Assembly: GCF_004341105.1 (NCBI RefSeq)
Contig: NZ_SLZK01000001.1
Span: 620,001-684,000, forward strand
Reading direction: 5' to 3'
DNA length: 64,000 bases
Source of the DNA: Rhizobium sp. BK418
Lineage (GTDB): Bacteria; Pseudomonadota; Alphaproteobacteria; Rhizobiales; Rhizobiaceae
Numbering within the stretch: position 1 is the first letter of the stretch; every line of letters begins with the position of its first letter. Positions 10,701 to 20,365 of this stretch are shown here, one piece after another. The notes under the pieces were generated by a model. The model worked only from the letters and a program-made list of their open reading frames with translations, did not search any database and had not been told where the DNA came from. The translations under genes were made by a program, and so were the position numbers.

Positions 10701-11216
10701 TACCAGCAGATGCTGGAAGAGGCCGTTGCCGAGGTGAAGGGTGTCGACGAGATCGCCGATACCGGCTGGTCGCCGCAGATCTCCGTCGGCACACCGGTCA
10801 TGATTCCCGATGATTACGTGCCGGATCTGCATCTGCGCATGGCGCTCTATCGCCGCCTCGGCGAACTCACCGATCTCAAGGAAATCGACAGCTTCGGCGC
10901 TGAGATGATCGACCGTTTCGGGCCAATGCCATCAGAAGTGCAGCACCTGCTGAAGATCGTCTACATCAAGTCGCTCTGCCGCACCGCCAATGTCGAAAAG
11001 CTCGATGCCGGCCCGAAGGGCGTTGTCGTGCAGTTCCGCAACAAGGAATTCCCGAACCCGGCCAATCTGGTTGGCTATATTGGCAAGCAGGGCACGATGG
11101 CGAAAATCCGCTCCGACCATAGCCTATTTCTGACGCGTGACCTGCCGACCCCGGAAAAGCGCCTGCAGGGCGCGGCCGTCATCATGACTCAGCTTGCGGA
11201 GCTTGCAAAAAGCTAA
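7707..11216 (+). CDS. mfd: Transcription-repair coupling factor
   Basis: The 1169-residue protein has a UvrB-like N-terminal region, then a CarD-type RNA polymerase interaction domain (starting near ISEVSGLDEGSIVVHAEHG). A RecG-like translocase follows with GDVGFGKTEVAL (about 650), the DEEQHFGV box and RGRVGRS, and then the TRCF C-terminal domain. Mfd pushes RNA polymerase off lesions and recruits UvrA; uvrA is also in this window. The start overlaps the sdhE stop (ATGA). A GC-rich hairpin follows the stop at 11217-11244. Confidence 0.98.
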   Translation: MIPGFDARKLAAAAEPLTIGNVPAGMEPLLLAELARNGEPVAYVLSDGQRMADLEQMLGFIAPDIPVLTLPAWDCLPYDRVSPSADTSARRLAALSGLIAHHKKPHAAIVLVTVNAMLQKVAPQDIIESLAFSARPGNQVRMDDIAGRLERNGFERVATVREVGEYAVRGGILDVFVPGSEEPVRLDFFGDTLESIRSFDPASQRTTGQVRSLDLNPMSEVTLTPDTISRFRKNYLSTFGAATRDDALYLAVSEGRRYPGMEHWLPLFYEKLDTVFDYLSGFRIVTDHTVREAAEERSKLVYDYYDARLNSGQQQGKGQMAQGTPYKPVTPGQLYLDSKTFARTLDAINVIRVSPFNEHEGEARRVVNIDARQGQRWARSNVESGGDVERINVFDVVVKHVADRRASGAKVVITAWTEGSLERLLQVLNEHGLDRVKPIAALKDIAGLAKGEVAAAVLSLESGFETGDLIVIGEQDILGDRMVRRSRRRKRAADFISEVSGLDEGSIVVHAEHGIGRFVGLRTIEAAGAPHACLELQYADDAKLFLPVENIDLLSRFGGESTEVPLDKLGGGAWQMRKAKLKKRLLDMADALIRIAAERLTRHAPVLTTPEGLYDEFAARFPYDETEDQENAIEAVRGDLGAGRPMDRLVCGDVGFGKTEVALRAAFVAAMNGVQVAVVVPTTLLSRQHFKTFSERFRGLPVRIQQASRLVGSKELALTKKEVAEGKTDIVVGTHALLGAGIKFANLGLLIIDEEQHFGVKHKERLKELKSDVHVLTLSATPIPRTLQLAMTGVRELSLITTPPVDRMAVRTFISPFDSLVIRETLMREHYRGGQSFYVCPRLADLADVHAFLQSDVPELKVAVAHGQMPAGELEDIMNAFYEGRYDVLLSTTIVESGLDVPTANTLIVHRADMFGLAQLYQLRGRVGRSKVRAFALFTLPVNKVLTATAERRLKVLQSLDTLGAGFQLASHDLDIRGAGNLLGEEQSGHIKEVGFELYQQMLEEAVAEVKGVDEIADTGWSPQISVGTPVMIPDDYVPDLHLRMALYRRLGELTDLKEIDSFGAEMIDRFGPMPSEVQHLLKIVYIKSLCRTANVEKLDAGPKGVVVQFRNKEFPNPANLVGYIGKQGTMAKIRSDHSLFLTRDLPTPEKRLQGAAVIMTQLAELAKS

Positions 11217-11244
11217 GGGCAGCCCGGCTTCTCCAGGCTGCCCC
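11217..11244 (+). terminator. Hairpin after mfd
   Basis: The arms GGGCAGCC and GGCTGCCC are separated by about 11 bases, beginning directly after the mfd stop codon. There is no strong T run after it, so termination is probable but not certain. Confidence 0.55.
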
Positions 11245-11272
11245 TAACTCGCGTCTCTTTATCGCGCTAGAG

Positions 11273-11944
11273 TCAGTTCATGCCGGCGCGTGCTTCGGCC
11301 TTTGCCTTGGCGATTTCACGCAATGCGCCTGCAAGCACGTCCGGCGTCTGCGCGCCACTGACGGCATATTGCTGGTCGAAGATGAAGAACGGCACGCCGT
11401 TCACGCCCATGCGCTGCGCCGCATCGATTTCCGAAAGAATGACGCTGCTATCGGCATCGGAGGCGAGCAGGGCGGCAATGACCTGGCGCTGCAGACCAGC
11501 CTTCTCAGCAATATCGAGCAGCACTTCGTGGTCGCCGACATTGCGGCCTTCCTCAAAATTCGCTTTGAACAGCGCAGAGACAACGGCTTCCTGCTTTTGT
11601 CTGTCTTCAATGACAGCCCAATGAATCAGTCGATGCGCATCAAGCGTGTTCGGGCCGATCTTGATAGCTTCGAAATTGAAGGCGATACCGACCTCGCGGC
11701 CGTATTCGGTCAGCATCTTGTGTGCTTCCGCCACGCGTTCAGCACCACCGAGCTTCTGTTCCAGCATCTTCTTCTGGTCGACGCCTTCGGGCGGATAGTC
11801 CGGGTTGAGGCGATAGGGGCGCCAGTTGATATCGACTCCGACTTCATCCTGCACCTCGGCGATCGCCAGCTCCAGCCGTGCCTTGCCGAGATAGCACCAG
11901 GGGCAGACGACGTCTGACACAACGTCGATGGTGATCCGTTCCAT
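11273..11944 (-). CDS. DsbA-family (FrnE-like) oxidoreductase
   Basis: The 223-residue protein has a thioredoxin-like fold with the active site CPWC at residues 14-17 (VVCPWCYLGK) and the helical insertion of FrnE-type proteins. The conserved cis-proline loop is visible in GVNGVPFFIFD. There is no signal peptide, so it probably acts in the cytoplasm; relatives include FrnE and 2-hydroxychromene-2-carboxylate isomerase. I chose the ATG at 11942-11944 because the sequence upstream lacks family similarity and GGAA precedes it. It lies downstream of the YejA-like gene on the same strand. Confidence 0.88.
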   Translation of the reverse strand: MERITIDVVSDVVCPWCYLGKARLELAIAEVQDEVGVDINWRPYRLNPDYPPEGVDQKKMLEQKLGGAERVAEAHKMLTEYGREVGIAFNFEAIKIGPNTLDAHRLIHWAVIEDRQKQEAVVSALFKANFEEGRNVGDHEVLLDIAEKAGLQRQVIAALLASDADSSVILSEIDAAQRMGVNGVPFFIFDQQYAVSGAQTPDVLAGALREIAKAKAEARAGMN

Positions 11945-12069
11945 TGCTGTTTCCTTCTTCCGCCGGCTTTCGATGACGGCCGGCCCAATCTCGTAGAGGA
12001 TGTTTTCGACATCTTTAGAGGAAGGTCGAGGCAAGAGGAAGGAAATAGAACCAGGCGTCGAATGATGCC

Positions 12070-13872
12070 CTATTGCGCGCTCGTATCCCACCAGGTCTGC
12101 AGCTGGTAGCCATAGAGCGGCATCACGTCGGGACGGCCGATACGTTTGTTGCGCGCCACCCACTGCTGATCGATGTGGTAGAGCGGCAGCACATAGTGAT
12201 TGGAGATCAGCAGCCGGTCATAAGAGCGCACCGAGGCTGTGAAATCCTCGGTCGAGCGTGCCCGCAGCAGGTGATCGATCAGCGTATCGATGTTGGGATC
12301 GTTGGCCCCGGCGAAGCTGTCCGAACCCTGAACCGACCGGTTGGCGGAGGACCAGCGACCGATCTGTTCGGCGCCCGGCGACAGCGACGAGGTGTAGGCC
12401 TTCATGATCATATCGTAGTCGAAACTGTTCGTTCGACTCTGGTACTGCGAATCGTCGACGGTTCGGATGGAGGCGGCAACGCCGATTGTCTGCAGCGAGC
12501 GCTGGTAGGCAACGGCGAGTTTTTCCTGATCCGGGTTTTGCGTCATGATCTCGAAGGCAAGCTGCTTGCCGCTCGCATCCGCCATCTTGCCGCCCTGGAT
12601 CGTGTATCCCGCCTGTTTCAGAAGATCGACGGCCTGCTTCAAGACCTTGCGGTCGCGTCCCGAGCCGTCGGTTTCCGGCAGCTTGTAGCTGCCATTGAGA
12701 ATGGCAGGGTCGATGTGATCCTTGATGGGGCCGAGCAGTTCCAGCTCGCGCGCATCTGCCGGCACCCCGAAGCTCGAAAGATCGGAATTCTGCCAGAAGC
12801 TCTGCGTACGCTTATAGGCGCCGGAGTAGAGGTTCTTGTTGGCCCACTCGAAATCGAAAACCAGCGACAAGCCTTCACGCACCTTGATATCGGCAAAGAT
12901 CGGTCGCCGCGTATTGAAGACGAAGCCCAGCATGCCGCTCGGTAGTTTTGGCTCGAACGAATCCTTCACGATCGCGCCTGACGTAGCGGCAGGGAAATCA
13001 TAGGCATTGGCCCAGTGCCCGGGATTGCCGTCGAGATAGATATCGATGTCGCCTTTCTTGAAGGACTCGAACAGAGTCGTATCCTGCAGGAAATATTGCA
13101 CGCTGATCTGGTCGTAATTATCCATGCCCACCTTGGACGGAATGTCTTTGCCCCAATAATTAGGGTCACGCTCATAGGTGATGCTCTCGCCAGGCTTGAG
13201 GCTCTTCACTTTGTAAGGGCCGGATCCAACAGGCGGCGTCAACGTCGTGCGGTCGAAGGTATCGGCATCGATCGCATGCTTCGGCAGCACGGGAAACAGG
13301 CCGAAGATCAGCGGTGTCTCGCGATCGGCCTTCTCGTTGAAGGTGAAGCGCACGCCATGTTCGCCGACCTTCTCCATCTTTGAAACGAGATCGAGGCGTT
13401 TGGAATACGGCGGACGACCCTTGTCGCGCAATAGCTCGAACGAGAAGATCACGTCCTCGGGCGTTACAGGCTGTCCATCCGACCACCTGGCCTTGGGGTT
13501 GAGATTGAACTGAACGAACGTCCGGTCCTCGTCCCATTCCACCGTCTCTGCCAGCAACCCATAGAGTGTGAAGGGCTCGTCGCTGGAACGCTGCAGCAGC
13601 GCCTCATAGACCAGATTGCCGAACTGCGGATCCCACATGCCGCGCGCCGTCGTTCGGTTGCTTTTGATGATGAAGGGATTCAGATTGTCGAACGTGCCGA
13701 CCACGCCATAGTTGACCTTTCCGCCCTTCTTCACATCAGGATTGACGTAAGGGAAGTGCTTGTAGTCGGCGGGCAGTGCCGGTGAACCGTGCATGGCGAT
13801 GCCATGAACGGGTTCTGCTGCGGCGGCACCGCTGATCAGCGTGAAAGCGGCGAGAAGGGCGATCCGGAGCAT
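12070..13872 (-). CDS. Peptide ABC transporter substrate-binding protein (YejA-like, SBP family 5)
   Basis: The 600-residue protein has a Sec signal peptide with predicted cleavage after MLRIALLAAFTLISGAAAA. The body is a long family 5 solute-binding protein of the YejA/OppA type: MHGSPALPADYKHFPYVNP near the start and GMLGFVFNTRRPIFADIKVR in the middle. Such periplasmic proteins capture oligopeptides or microcin-C-like compounds for an ABC permease. No yejBEF permease or ATPase genes are adjacent, so its partner must lie elsewhere. The start chosen gives the signal peptide; the extra upstream codons do not. Confidence 0.9.
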   Translation of the reverse strand: MLRIALLAAFTLISGAAAAEPVHGIAMHGSPALPADYKHFPYVNPDVKKGGKVNYGVVGTFDNLNPFIIKSNRTTARGMWDPQFGNLVYEALLQRSSDEPFTLYGLLAETVEWDEDRTFVQFNLNPKARWSDGQPVTPEDVIFSFELLRDKGRPPYSKRLDLVSKMEKVGEHGVRFTFNEKADRETPLIFGLFPVLPKHAIDADTFDRTTLTPPVGSGPYKVKSLKPGESITYERDPNYWGKDIPSKVGMDNYDQISVQYFLQDTTLFESFKKGDIDIYLDGNPGHWANAYDFPAATSGAIVKDSFEPKLPSGMLGFVFNTRRPIFADIKVREGLSLVFDFEWANKNLYSGAYKRTQSFWQNSDLSSFGVPADARELELLGPIKDHIDPAILNGSYKLPETDGSGRDRKVLKQAVDLLKQAGYTIQGGKMADASGKQLAFEIMTQNPDQEKLAVAYQRSLQTIGVAASIRTVDDSQYQSRTNSFDYDMIMKAYTSSLSPGAEQIGRWSSANRSVQGSDSFAGANDPNIDTLIDHLLRARSTEDFTASVRSYDRLLISNHYVLPLYHIDQQWVARNKRIGRPDVMPLYGYQLQTWWDTSAQ

Positions 13873-14035
13873 TGCTGAAATTCCTTGATGCGCGGCAATG
13901 GGCACGATTCGCCGGCAGGGTAGCATGTGACAGCTCGATTCCAACCGCAGCCGCCGCTTTCTTTACCTATGTGCCAAAATGCCCCCGAAATTGCCAAAGA
14001 AATGCTGGATATCTTCAACGGTGCGATGTAACACG

Positions 14036-14057
14036 TGACCCGAAGTTTTTGGGGTCA
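14036..14057. repeat. Short inverted repeat upstream of ialB
   Basis: TGACCC and GGGTCA are separated by 10 bases including a T5 run. The pair lies in the divergent yejA-ialB gap and could be an operator for either gene. No known regulator motif is recognised. Confidence 0.35.
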
Positions 14058-14156
14058 TGCATTTGCCTTAATTTTCCATGAGGTGAAGTGCCGAACGAAC
14101 CCGGTGGTTGGGGCCGAACGTAGCCCCGCAACGGATATCAGGAGACGGAATTCGTT

Positions 14157-14828
14157 ATGATGTTCAAGTCTGAAAAGAAAATGCGGGCAGCACTGTCCGT
14201 TATGGCAGTGATCTTCGGCGCTTCGGCTCCGGTCTCGTCCTTTGCACAGGATGCGGCCGCCCAGGCTCCGGCGGCGTCGGCTGACGCTCCCGCACAGGCC
14301 GTGGGTGCCCCGCGTCTCGGCTGGTACAAAACCTGCAGCAAGCAGGAAGACAACGACATCTGCGTTGTTCAGAACCTGATTCTCGCCAATGGCGGCCAAC
14401 TCGTTACGGCTGTTGGCCTGATCTCGGTTTCCGGCAAGATCAACCGCAAGATTCTCCAGGTTTCAGTTCCGGCCGCGCGCCTGATCCCTCCAGGCATCAG
14501 CATGCAGATCGATGGCGGCAAGGGCCAGAAGCTCGACTACGCTGTCTGCCTGCCGGACAAGTGCACAGCTGAAATCCCGCTGACGGATGCCATGATCGCC
14601 AGCCTCAAGAAGGGCAGCGATGTAGTCTTCACCTCGATCAATTTCCGCCGCGCTCCGAACCCGATCAAGGTTTCACTCGAAGGCTTCACCGGCGCTTATG
14701 ATGGTGAACCGGTTTCCGAATCGAAGCTCGCCGAAAGCCAGCGCAGCCTGCAGGACAGCATGCAGAAGAAGGCTGAGGAAGCCCGCAAGAAGCTGGAAGA
14801 CGCGCAGAAGGCAGCTAAGGCCCAGTAA
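14157..14828 (+). CDS. Invasion-associated locus B (IalB) family protein
   Basis: The 223-residue protein has a signal peptide ending near ASAPVSSFAQDAA. An IalB domain follows (about 50-180), with paired cysteines in WYKTCSKQEDNDICVVQ and YAVCLPDKCTAEIP. The tail (about 185-223) is a charged helix rich in K, E and A, likely a coiled coil. IalB proteins are periplasmic or envelope-associated; in Bartonella they are linked to erythrocyte invasion, but in rhizobia the role is unknown. A strong terminator follows the stop. Confidence 0.9.
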   Translation: MMFKSEKKMRAALSVMAVIFGASAPVSSFAQDAAAQAPAASADAPAQAVGAPRLGWYKTCSKQEDNDICVVQNLILANGGQLVTAVGLISVSGKINRKILQVSVPAARLIPPGISMQIDGGKGQKLDYAVCLPDKCTAEIPLTDAMIASLKKGSDVVFTSINFRRAPNPIKVSLEGFTGAYDGEPVSESKLAESQRSLQDSMQKKAEEARKKLEDAQKAAKAQ

Positions 14829-14854
14829 TAGGAGCCTTTGATGAATTCATGAAA

Positions 14855-14878
14855 GCCCGGCTTTGAGCCGGGTTTTTT
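14855..14878 (+). terminator. Rho-independent terminator of ialB
   Basis: CCCGGCT and AGCCGGG form a stem with a short loop, followed by TTTTTT. Confidence 0.9.
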
Positions 14879-14888
14879 ATTGCCAAAT

Positions 14889-14915
14889 GAAAAAGGCCCC
14901 GACATGCGGGGCCTT
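14889..14915 (-). terminator. Rho-independent terminator of hspQ
   Basis: On the minus strand, AAGGCCCCG and CGGGGCCTT form a stem around CATGT, followed by a T run, 25 bp after the hspQ stop. Confidence 0.88.
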
Positions 14916-14939
14916 GTCATGGAGGTTATATGATCCGAC

Positions 14940-15269
14940 TTAGTGGGCGAAGCTCATCTTGGGTTTAAACTGGCCCGTCGGGCTGCGGTCGAAGATCTGC
15001 TCGACCTGCGGATTGCGAAGCGGTGTGTCGCTTTCGTCGCTCACCAGATTCTGCTCGGAAACGTAGGCGACATATTCGCTGTCATCGTTTTCGGCAAGCA
15101 GATGGTAGAACGGCTGATCCTTGCTGGGGCGGACTTCCGCGGGAATGGAATTCCACCATTCTTCCGTATTCGCAAACTCCGGATCTACGTCGAAGATGAC
15201 GCCGCGAAACGGAAAAACCTTGTGCCGGACCACTTCGCCTATACTGAACTTTGCAACTCTTTCTTTCAT
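14940..15269 (-). CDS. hspQ: Heat shock protein HspQ (hemimethylated DNA-binding/YccV family)
   Basis: The 109-residue protein has the family core FSIGEVVRHKVFPFRGVIFDVDP and the FYHLLAEND and YVSEQNL motifs. HspQ/YccV proteins are small beta-rich factors; in enterobacteria they modulate DnaA stability and Lon proteolysis. The gene is monocistronic between convergent ialB and upstream glnA, with its own terminator. The function in rhizobia is inferred from the family only. Confidence 0.92.
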   Translation of the reverse strand: MKERVAKFSIGEVVRHKVFPFRGVIFDVDPEFANTEEWWNSIPAEVRPSKDQPFYHLLAENDDSEYVAYVSEQNLVSDESDTPLRNPQVEQIFDRSPTGQFKPKMSFAH

Positions 15270-15385
15270 GGTACGACTTCCTTTCTCACCTGATTTGGTG
15301 ATCGGTCCCGCCTAAATCAAGATTTTTGCGGGTTTTCGTCACATGACTGTCACATGTGCCCGTGGGGCTTTATGACCTTCGGATC

Positions 15386-15411
15386 GAAAAAGCCCCGGCG
15401 AACCAGGGCTC
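15386..15411 (-). terminator. Rho-independent terminator of glnA
   Basis: On the minus strand, AGCCCTGG and CCGGGGCT form a stem (one G-T pair) followed by TTTTT, 12 bp after the glnA stop. Confidence 0.88.
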
Positions 15412-15422
15412 TTCTTGTTGTC

Positions 15423-16832
15423 TTATGCCGAGTAGTACATGTCGTATTCGACAGGATGCGGCGTCATCTCGAAGCGCATCACCTCAGCCATCTTCAGCTC
15501 GATGAAGGCATCAATCTGATCGTCGTCGAAGACGCCGCCGGCCGTCAGGAACTTGCGGTCCTTGTCGAGGCTTTCGAGCGCTTCGCGCAAGCTTCCGCAG
15601 ACGGTCGGGATCTTCTTCAGTTCCTTCGGTGGCAGATCGTAAAGATCCTTGTCCATGGCCTTACCGGGATGGATCTTGTTCTTGATGCCGTCGAGACCGG
15701 CCATCAGCATCGCGGCGAAAGCGAGATAGGGGTTAGCGGTCGGATCCGGGAAGCGGACTTCGACGCGCTTTGCCTTCGGGTTGGAGCCGAACGGTATGCG
15801 GCAGGAGGCAGAGCGGTTACGGGCCGAATAGGCAAGCAGAACCGGTGCTTCGTAGCCCGGGACGAGACGCTTGTAGGAGTTGGTCGACGGATTGGTGAAG
15901 GCATTGATTGCCTTTGCATGTTTGATAATGCCGCCGATATAGTAGAGGCAGGTTTCGGAAAGGCCTGCATATTCGTCGCCGGCGAAGGTCGGCTTGCCGC
16001 CCTTCCAGATCGACTGGTGCACGTGCATGCCCGAACCATTATCGCCGAAGATCGGCTTCGGCATGAAGGTTGCCGTCTTGCCATAGGCATTGGCGACCTG
16101 GTGAACGACATACTTGTAGATCTGCATCTTGTCGGCGTTGCGAACGAGCGTGTCGAACTTGATGCCGAGCTCATGCTGGGCAGCAGCCACTTCATGATGG
16201 TGTTTTTCGACGACGACGCCCATTTCGGAAAGAACCGTCAGCATTTCAGAACGCATGTCCTGGGCACTATCGACGGGGGGGACCGGGAAGTAGCCGCCCT
16301 TGACGCGCGGACGGTGGCCGAGGTTGCCGGTTTCGTAATCGGTGTCGTCGTTGGAGGGCAATTCGGTGGAGTCCAGCTTGAAGCCCGTATTGCAGGGGTC
16401 AGCCTTGTATTTGACGTCGTCGAAAACGAAGAACTCGGCTTCCGGGCCGACGAAGACCGTGTCGCCGATGCCGGATGCCTTCAGATAGGCCTCGGCCTTC
16501 TTGGCGGTGCCGCGCGGGTCGCGGTTATAGGCTTCGCCGGAAACCGGATCGAGAATGTCGCAAACGATGACCATGGTCGACTGAGCGAAGAACGGGTCCA
16601 TGTGCACCGTTTCGGTGTCGGGCATCAGCACCATGTCGGACTCGTTGATGGCCTTCCAGCCGCCGATCGAGGAACCGTCGAACATGACGCCGTCGGCGAA
16701 CATGTCTTCGTCGACGCAGGCTACGTCCATCGTTACGTGCTGCAGCTTGCCCTTGGGATCGGTGAAGCGCAGGTCGACGAACTTTACGTCGTTGTCCTTG
16801 ATCTGCTTCAGGATTTCGCTTGCACTCGCCAT
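15423..16832 (-). CDS. glnA: Type I glutamine synthetase
   Basis: The 469-residue protein has the usual GSI-beta length, with the active-site motifs [19 protein letters not shown] and [14 protein letters not shown]. The adenylylation tyrosine lies at about residue 398 in [10 protein letters not shown], so activity should be controlled by GlnE. The enzyme condenses glutamate and ammonia in the cytoplasm as a dodecamer. It sits 80 bp downstream of glnB on the same strand, the standard rhizobial glnBA operon, with a sigma-54 promoter in front of glnB and a terminator behind. Confidence 0.98.
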   Translation of the reverse strand: MASASEILKQIKDNDVKFVDLRFTDPKGKLQHVTMDVACVDEDMFADGVMFDGSSIGGWKAINESDMVLMPDTETVHMDPFFAQSTMVIVCDILDPVSGEAYNRDPRGTAKKAEAYLKASGIGDTVFVGPEAEFFVFDDVKYKADPCNTGFKLDSTELPSNDDTDYETGNLGHRPRVKGGYFPVPPVDSAQDMRSEMLTVLSEMGVVVEKHHHEVAAAQHELGIKFDTLVRNADKMQIYKYVVHQVANAYGKTATFMPKPIFGDNGSGMHVHQSIWKGGKPTFAGDEYAGLSETCLYYIGGIIKHAKAINAFTNPSTNSYKRLVPGYEAPVLLAYSARNRSASCRIPFGSNPKAKRVEVRFPDPTANPYLAFAAMLMAGLDGIKNKIHPGKAMDKDLYDLPPKELKKIPTVCGSLREALESLDKDRKFLTAGGVFDDDQIDAFIELKMAEVMRFEMTPHPVEYDMYYSA

Positions 16833-16912
16833 GAAATGCTTCCTCTGTTTTGTGATGACGTTACGATATGTGCGATGAGGATTGGGTGAGCTTTGCCGGA
16901 AGGTAAAGCTGG

Positions 16913-17593
<681 letters not shown>

Positions 17594-17595
17594 TC

Positions 17596-19068
17596 ATGAG
17601 CGAACGTCTTTCCGATCTCCTCCTGACACCTGCCGAGATGGCCGCAGCCGATAAGGCTGCCGCGCGGTCCGGCATCGATTCCTATGGCTTGATGGAGAAG
17701 GCAGGTAGCGCGGCCGCGGCAGCGGCGCTGCGCCTTTATCCCGGTGGTTCACGCTTTATCGTGCTCTGCGGCCCTGGCAACAATGGCGGCGATGGATATG
17801 TCGTCGCCAGGCTCCTGCAAGAAAGCGGCGCACGGGTGGAGATCTTCCATCTCGGTGATCCGCAGAGATTAAAGGGTGACGCGGCGCGCGCGAGGGCGGT
17901 CGTTACGGTGAAGGGGCAGGATCTCGGCTACTATGATCCGCGGCAGGGCGATATCGTCATTGACGGCCTCTTCGGCGCCGGCCTTGCGCGCGAGGTGCCG
18001 CCGGATGTGGCCGATCTGATCCGCAGGGTAGATGAGGCAGGAGTTCCGGTCATCGCGATCGACTTGCCCTCAGGCCTTGATGGACGCACCGGCATTATCC
18101 TCGGAGCCGCCTTCCGCGCTGCCCATACGGTGACGTTCATGACCCGCAAGCCCGGCCATCTACTGATGCCGGGCAGAGAACTCTGCGGTACCCTTGAAGT
18201 CTTCGACATCGGCATTCCCGGCCGTATCGTCAGGGGGCAGACGAGGGGCTTGGTAGCAGAAAACACCCCAGCTGCCTGGCGCGCTGCCATGCCGGCGGAA
18301 CAACTGGAAACCCATAAATACAAGCGCGGCCACCTTGTCGTATTTTCGGGAGAAGCGAGCAAGACGGGGGCTGCCCGCATGTCTGCTATGGCTGCTCTGA
18401 AGGCAGGAGCAGGGCTGGTGACGATCGCCGCGCCGACCGAGGCTCTCGCTGCCAACAGCGCCCATCTGACCGCAATCATGCTCCATGCCATTGATGACGC
18501 AGCCGCATTGAAGAAGTGGCTTGAAGATACGCGCCTTCAGGCGTTCGTTCTCGGCCCCGGTTTCGGCATTGGAAAGAAGGCCCGAAAATTCGTGTCACTG
18601 CTGAGTGACCGCCATTTGGTTCTCGACGCCGATGGCATCAGCTCCTTCAAGGAGAATCCGGAAGCGCTGTTCGACCTATTCAAGGGAGAGCCACGCCTCG
18701 TGCTGACACCGCATGATGGCGAGTTTGCACGCCTCTTTCCCGATATCGCTGCCGACAAGAAAGCAGGCAAGGTGGACAAGGCTCTGGCCGCTGCCCGCCG
18801 CTCCAATGCCACGATCATTAGCAAGGGCGCCGATACCGTCATCGCCTCACCGGACGGTCGTGCGCTGATCAACACTAACGCGCCGGTCTGGCTGGCGACC
18901 GCCGGTTCCGGCGACGTGCTGGCGGGCATAATCGGTGGCCTGCTCGCCCAAGGCCTGCCAGCCTTCGAGGCGGCGGCCGCTGCTGTCTGGTTGCATGGCG
19001 AGGCAGGGCATCGCGCCGGCAAAGGGCTGACGGCGGAAGAGCTCGCCGCGCACGTCCTGCCCTTCTGA
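17596..19068 (+). CDS. nnr: Bifunctional NAD(P)H-hydrate epimerase / ADP-dependent dehydratase
   Basis: The protein has about 490 residues and two domains. The N-terminal YjeF_N epimerase (about 1-215) has the CGPGNNGGDGYVVARLL loop. The C-terminal ribokinase-like dehydratase has FSGEASKTGAARMSA, LTPHDGEFARLF and ATAGSGDVLAGIIGG. Together they repair hydrated NAD(P)H. I chose the ATG at 17596 (MSERLSDLL); a TTG four codons earlier is possible. The gene converges with the DUF72 gene, with only 4 bp between the stops. It diverges from glnB. Confidence 0.95.
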   Translation: MSERLSDLLLTPAEMAAADKAAARSGIDSYGLMEKAGSAAAAAALRLYPGGSRFIVLCGPGNNGGDGYVVARLLQESGARVEIFHLGDPQRLKGDAARARAVVTVKGQDLGYYDPRQGDIVIDGLFGAGLAREVPPDVADLIRRVDEAGVPVIAIDLPSGLDGRTGIILGAAFRAAHTVTFMTRKPGHLLMPGRELCGTLEVFDIGIPGRIVRGQTRGLVAENTPAAWRAAMPAEQLETHKYKRGHLVVFSGEASKTGAARMSAMAALKAGAGLVTIAAPTEALAANSAHLTAIMLHAIDDAAALKKWLEDTRLQAFVLGPGFGIGKKARKFVSLLSDRHLVLDADGISSFKENPEALFDLFKGEPRLVLTPHDGEFARLFPDIAADKKAGKVDKALAAARRSNATIISKGADTVIASPDGRALINTNAPVWLATAGSGDVLAGIIGGLLAQGLPAFEAAAAAVWLHGEAGHRAGKGLTAEELAAHVLPF

Positions 19069-19072
19069 AAGA

Positions 19073-19879
19073 TTATTTATCGATCAGTTTCTGCAGCGCG
19101 ATTGCCCCATGCGGCGCGTTGACTTTGCCTTCGTGGATCATGAAGGCAAAGACGTCGCGCGGCTCGGTCTTGACCTTCCTGTTCTTGTCGATCAGTGGCA
19201 GATCATCAGGCACTTTGCCTTCGGCCCAGATTTCAAGGCGCTTTGCCCAGTCCTTCAGTTCCGGTTCCGCGTAGCAGGTCGGAATATCATCCGATCCTTT
19301 CTGCAGACGTGTGTAGACGAAATCAGCCGTCACATCGGCAATCATCGGATAATCGAAATGCTCGGCACAGACAGGCGCAACGCCATATTTCTCGAGCAAT
19401 GCGATGAATTCCGGCACCTTGAAGGAATCGTGTCGGACTTCCACGACGTGGCGAAGCTTCAGCCCATCCTGCTTTTCCGGCAACAGCTTCAGGAAGGCTT
19501 CGAAATCATCGGGATCGAATTTCTTCGTCGGCGCGAATTGCCAGAGCAGGGGACCGAGATGGTCTCCGAGTTCGCTGATGCCGGAGGAGAGAAATTTCTC
19601 CATCGATTCACCGGCCTCGGCCAGTACGCGCCGGTTCGTGGTGAAGCGCGTTGCTTTCAGCGAAAAGATGAAGCCATCGGGCACGTCCGCAGCCCATTTG
19701 GCGAAGACTGCGGGCTTCTGCGTGCTGTAATAGGTGCCGTTGACCTCGATGACTTTGAGCTGGCGGCTGGCATAGTGCAGCTCGTCCTTTTGCTTGAGGT
19801 CGTCAGGAAAGAAATGACCGCGCCACGGCTCGAAGGTCCAGCCGCCAATGCCTACGCGGATTGTGCCCGATTTGCTCAT
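19073..19879 (-). CDS. DUF72 family protein
   Basis: The 268-residue protein begins IRVGIGGWTFEPWRGHFFP and has YASRQLKVIEVNGTYY and FIFSLKATRFTT, all typical of the DUF72 (YecE) TIM-barrel family. No reaction is established for the family. It is the last gene of a uvrA-GNAT-DUF72 run on the minus strand, about 25 bp after the acetyltransferase, so it may be co-induced with uvrA. Confidence 0.9.
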   Translation of the reverse strand: MSKSGTIRVGIGGWTFEPWRGHFFPDDLKQKDELHYASRQLKVIEVNGTYYSTQKPAVFAKWAADVPDGFIFSLKATRFTTNRRVLAEAGESMEKFLSSGISELGDHLGPLLWQFAPTKKFDPDDFEAFLKLLPEKQDGLKLRHVVEVRHDSFKVPEFIALLEKYGVAPVCAEHFDYPMIADVTADFVYTRLQKGSDDIPTCYAEPELKDWAKRLEIWAEGKVPDDLPLIDKNRKVKTEPRDVFAFMIHEGKVNAPHGAIALQKLIDK

Positions 19880-19903
19880 CTGTTCCTCCTCGCTTGCGAT
19901 CCC

Positions 19904-20365
19904 TCAGGTCGCGCCAACCTTTTTCGTCATATCGACGATGGTCCATCCTGGCCGATAGGGATTGGGCCGGCGACCCGTTTCCTTAAAACCGAAAGCAGAA
20001 TAGAGAGCGATGTTCCGCTCCATCCGCGCATTGGTGTAAAGCTGGATCTCCGGCACGGCCCATTCCCGCGCCTTGTCTTCAAGCCAGGTGAGCATCGCAA
20101 CGCCATGTCCTGCTCTTTGAAACTCAGGCGAGACGGCGATGCTGAATAGCATCACGTGATCGGTATGGCGCTCGATGACCGAAAGCCCGGCCACAGCGCC
20201 ACCGGCATCCCGCAGCCAGACTTCGCTACGCTCGATCCGCGGCGCATAATCTTCCGTCACCGGGATCGGCGGATAGCCAAACAGGTCAGTATAAGGCTGA
20301 TAGGCAGCCGTCGTCAGCGCCACGACCACAGGCAATTCCGCAATCGTGGCAAGCCGCATGGTCAT
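19904..20365 (-). CDS. GNAT family N-acetyltransferase
   Basis: The 153-residue protein has a GNAT core: the acetyl-CoA-binding region [18 protein letters not shown] (about 75-95) and the C-terminal [16 protein letters not shown] motif. The acceptor substrate is unknown. Its ATG overlaps the uvrA stop codon (TGA inside ATGA), so translation is coupled to uvrA. It may therefore be part of an SOS-responsive transcript. Confidence 0.9.
   Translation of the reverse strand: MTMRLATIAELPVVVALTTAAYQPYTDLFGYPPIPVTEDYAPRIERSEVWLRDAGGAVAGLSVIERHTDHVMLFSIAVSPEFQRAGHGVAMLTWLEDKAREWAVPEIQLYTNARMERNIALYSAFGFKETGRRPNPYRPGWTIVDMTKKVGAT

Noticed and set aside
15354..16889. 511-residue open frame opposite glnA
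   Set aside because: It is antisense to glnA with no family similarity; glnA has a perfect family match.
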